Source: an uncultured Flavobacterium sp.
Lineage (GTDB): Bacteria; Bacteroidota; Bacteroidia; Flavobacteriales; Flavobacteriaceae
Direction: 5' to 3'
Assembly: GCA_945957245.1 (NCBI GenBank)
Contig: CAMFLD010000145.1
Span: 1 to 7,046, forward strand
DNA length: 7,046 nucleotides
Positions 6,844-7,046 of the stretch are shown one piece after another. Position numbers and translations under genes: made by a program. How positions within the stretch are numbered: the first letter of the stretch is position 1; each line of letters starts with the position of its first letter. The notes below the pieces were generated by a model. That model saw nothing but the letters and a program-made list of their open reading frames with translations, did no database searches and was not told the DNA's origin.

Positions 6844-6881
6844 AAAATTAAATTTCAGAAACTATTTTTTTTAGCGAAATA

Positions 6882-7046
6882 TTATCTAACCTGCTTTCTT
6901 AAATTCCAGAACAAAACGCTCCAAGCCGCTATTAGCAAGGCTCCGCCAATTGGAGTTACAATTCCTATAACCTTAAAATCAATTCCTGAAAGAGGTTTGG
7001 TACTTAATAAATAAATAGAACCGGAGAAGAAAATTACTCCAAAAAC
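6882..7046 (-). CDS. DUF423 family membrane protein, C-terminal part
   Basis: Only the last 54 codons and the TAA stop (6882-6884) lie in the window; the start is beyond the right edge. The fragment has two probable membrane segments, a short one at the start (VFGVIFFSGSIYLL) and one at about residues 25-47. It carries the family pattern of an FSGS-YLL stretch, then TPIGGALLIAAW about 30 residues from the fragment start, and a short basic tail (NLRKQVR). These fit the end of DUF423 (YgdD-like) inner-membrane proteins, usually about 120-130 residues with four membrane segments. Function is unknown. It is on the same strand as pckA with about 80 bases between them and no clear terminator, so some read-through into pckA is possible. 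Confidence 0.75.
   Translation of the reverse strand, partial: VFGVIFFSGSIYLLSTKPLSGIDFKVIGIVTPIGGALLIAAWSVLFWNLRKQVR

Noticed and set aside
6853..6862. Small TTTC-A-GAAA symmetry between pckA and the DUF423 gene as a terminator
   Set aside because: The stem is only four base pairs of A/T-rich sequence with no G/C core, so it would not terminate transcription.

Overview
The window looks like ordinary chromosomal sequence from a Flavobacterium-type member of the Bacteroidota. The evidence is the low G+C content, A/T-rich start regions without Shine-Dalgarno motifs, several matches to the flavobacterial -7 promoter box TAnnTTTG, and a large exported protein ending in a type IX secretion (T9SS) sorting domain. 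The species cannot be named from the sequence.

Layout. Positions 1-106 are non-coding and probably a promoter region serving both directions. A plus-strand pair follows: a DUF4271 membrane protein (107-781) and, one base after its stop, a HemD-like uroporphyrinogen-III synthase family protein (783-1541). A bidirectional hairpin terminator (1559-1591) separates this pair from everything downstream, which is on the minus strand. Reading leftwards from the right edge, these genes are: the last 54 codons of a DUF423 membrane protein (6882-7046), ATP-dependent phosphoenolpyruvate carboxykinase pckA (5175-6800), a second terminator (5121-5155), and a 1128-residue secreted protein (1607-4993). That protein has a signal peptide, four Calx-beta repeats, further Ig-like or repeat-type domains, a DUF7619-like region and a T9SS type A sorting domain.

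How the genes fit together. pckA is central metabolism (gluconeogenesis), and the HemD-like protein would belong to tetrapyrrole synthesis. DUF4271 has no known function but is tightly coupled to the HemD-like gene. The Calx-beta protein is a probable cell-surface or secreted adhesin-like protein with its own promoter, and it is functionally unrelated to its neighbours. It lies between two terminators that share 16 identical bases in each arm, so it may be an accessory gene set between two housekeeping genes.

I see no convincing new multi-gene system, and no mobile element, CRISPR array or RNA gene. The points most worth a second look are the twin terminators, a 28-bp near-palindrome in the probable leader of the Calx-beta gene, an 18-bp perfect palindrome just inside pckA, and the DUF4271/HemD-like pairing.
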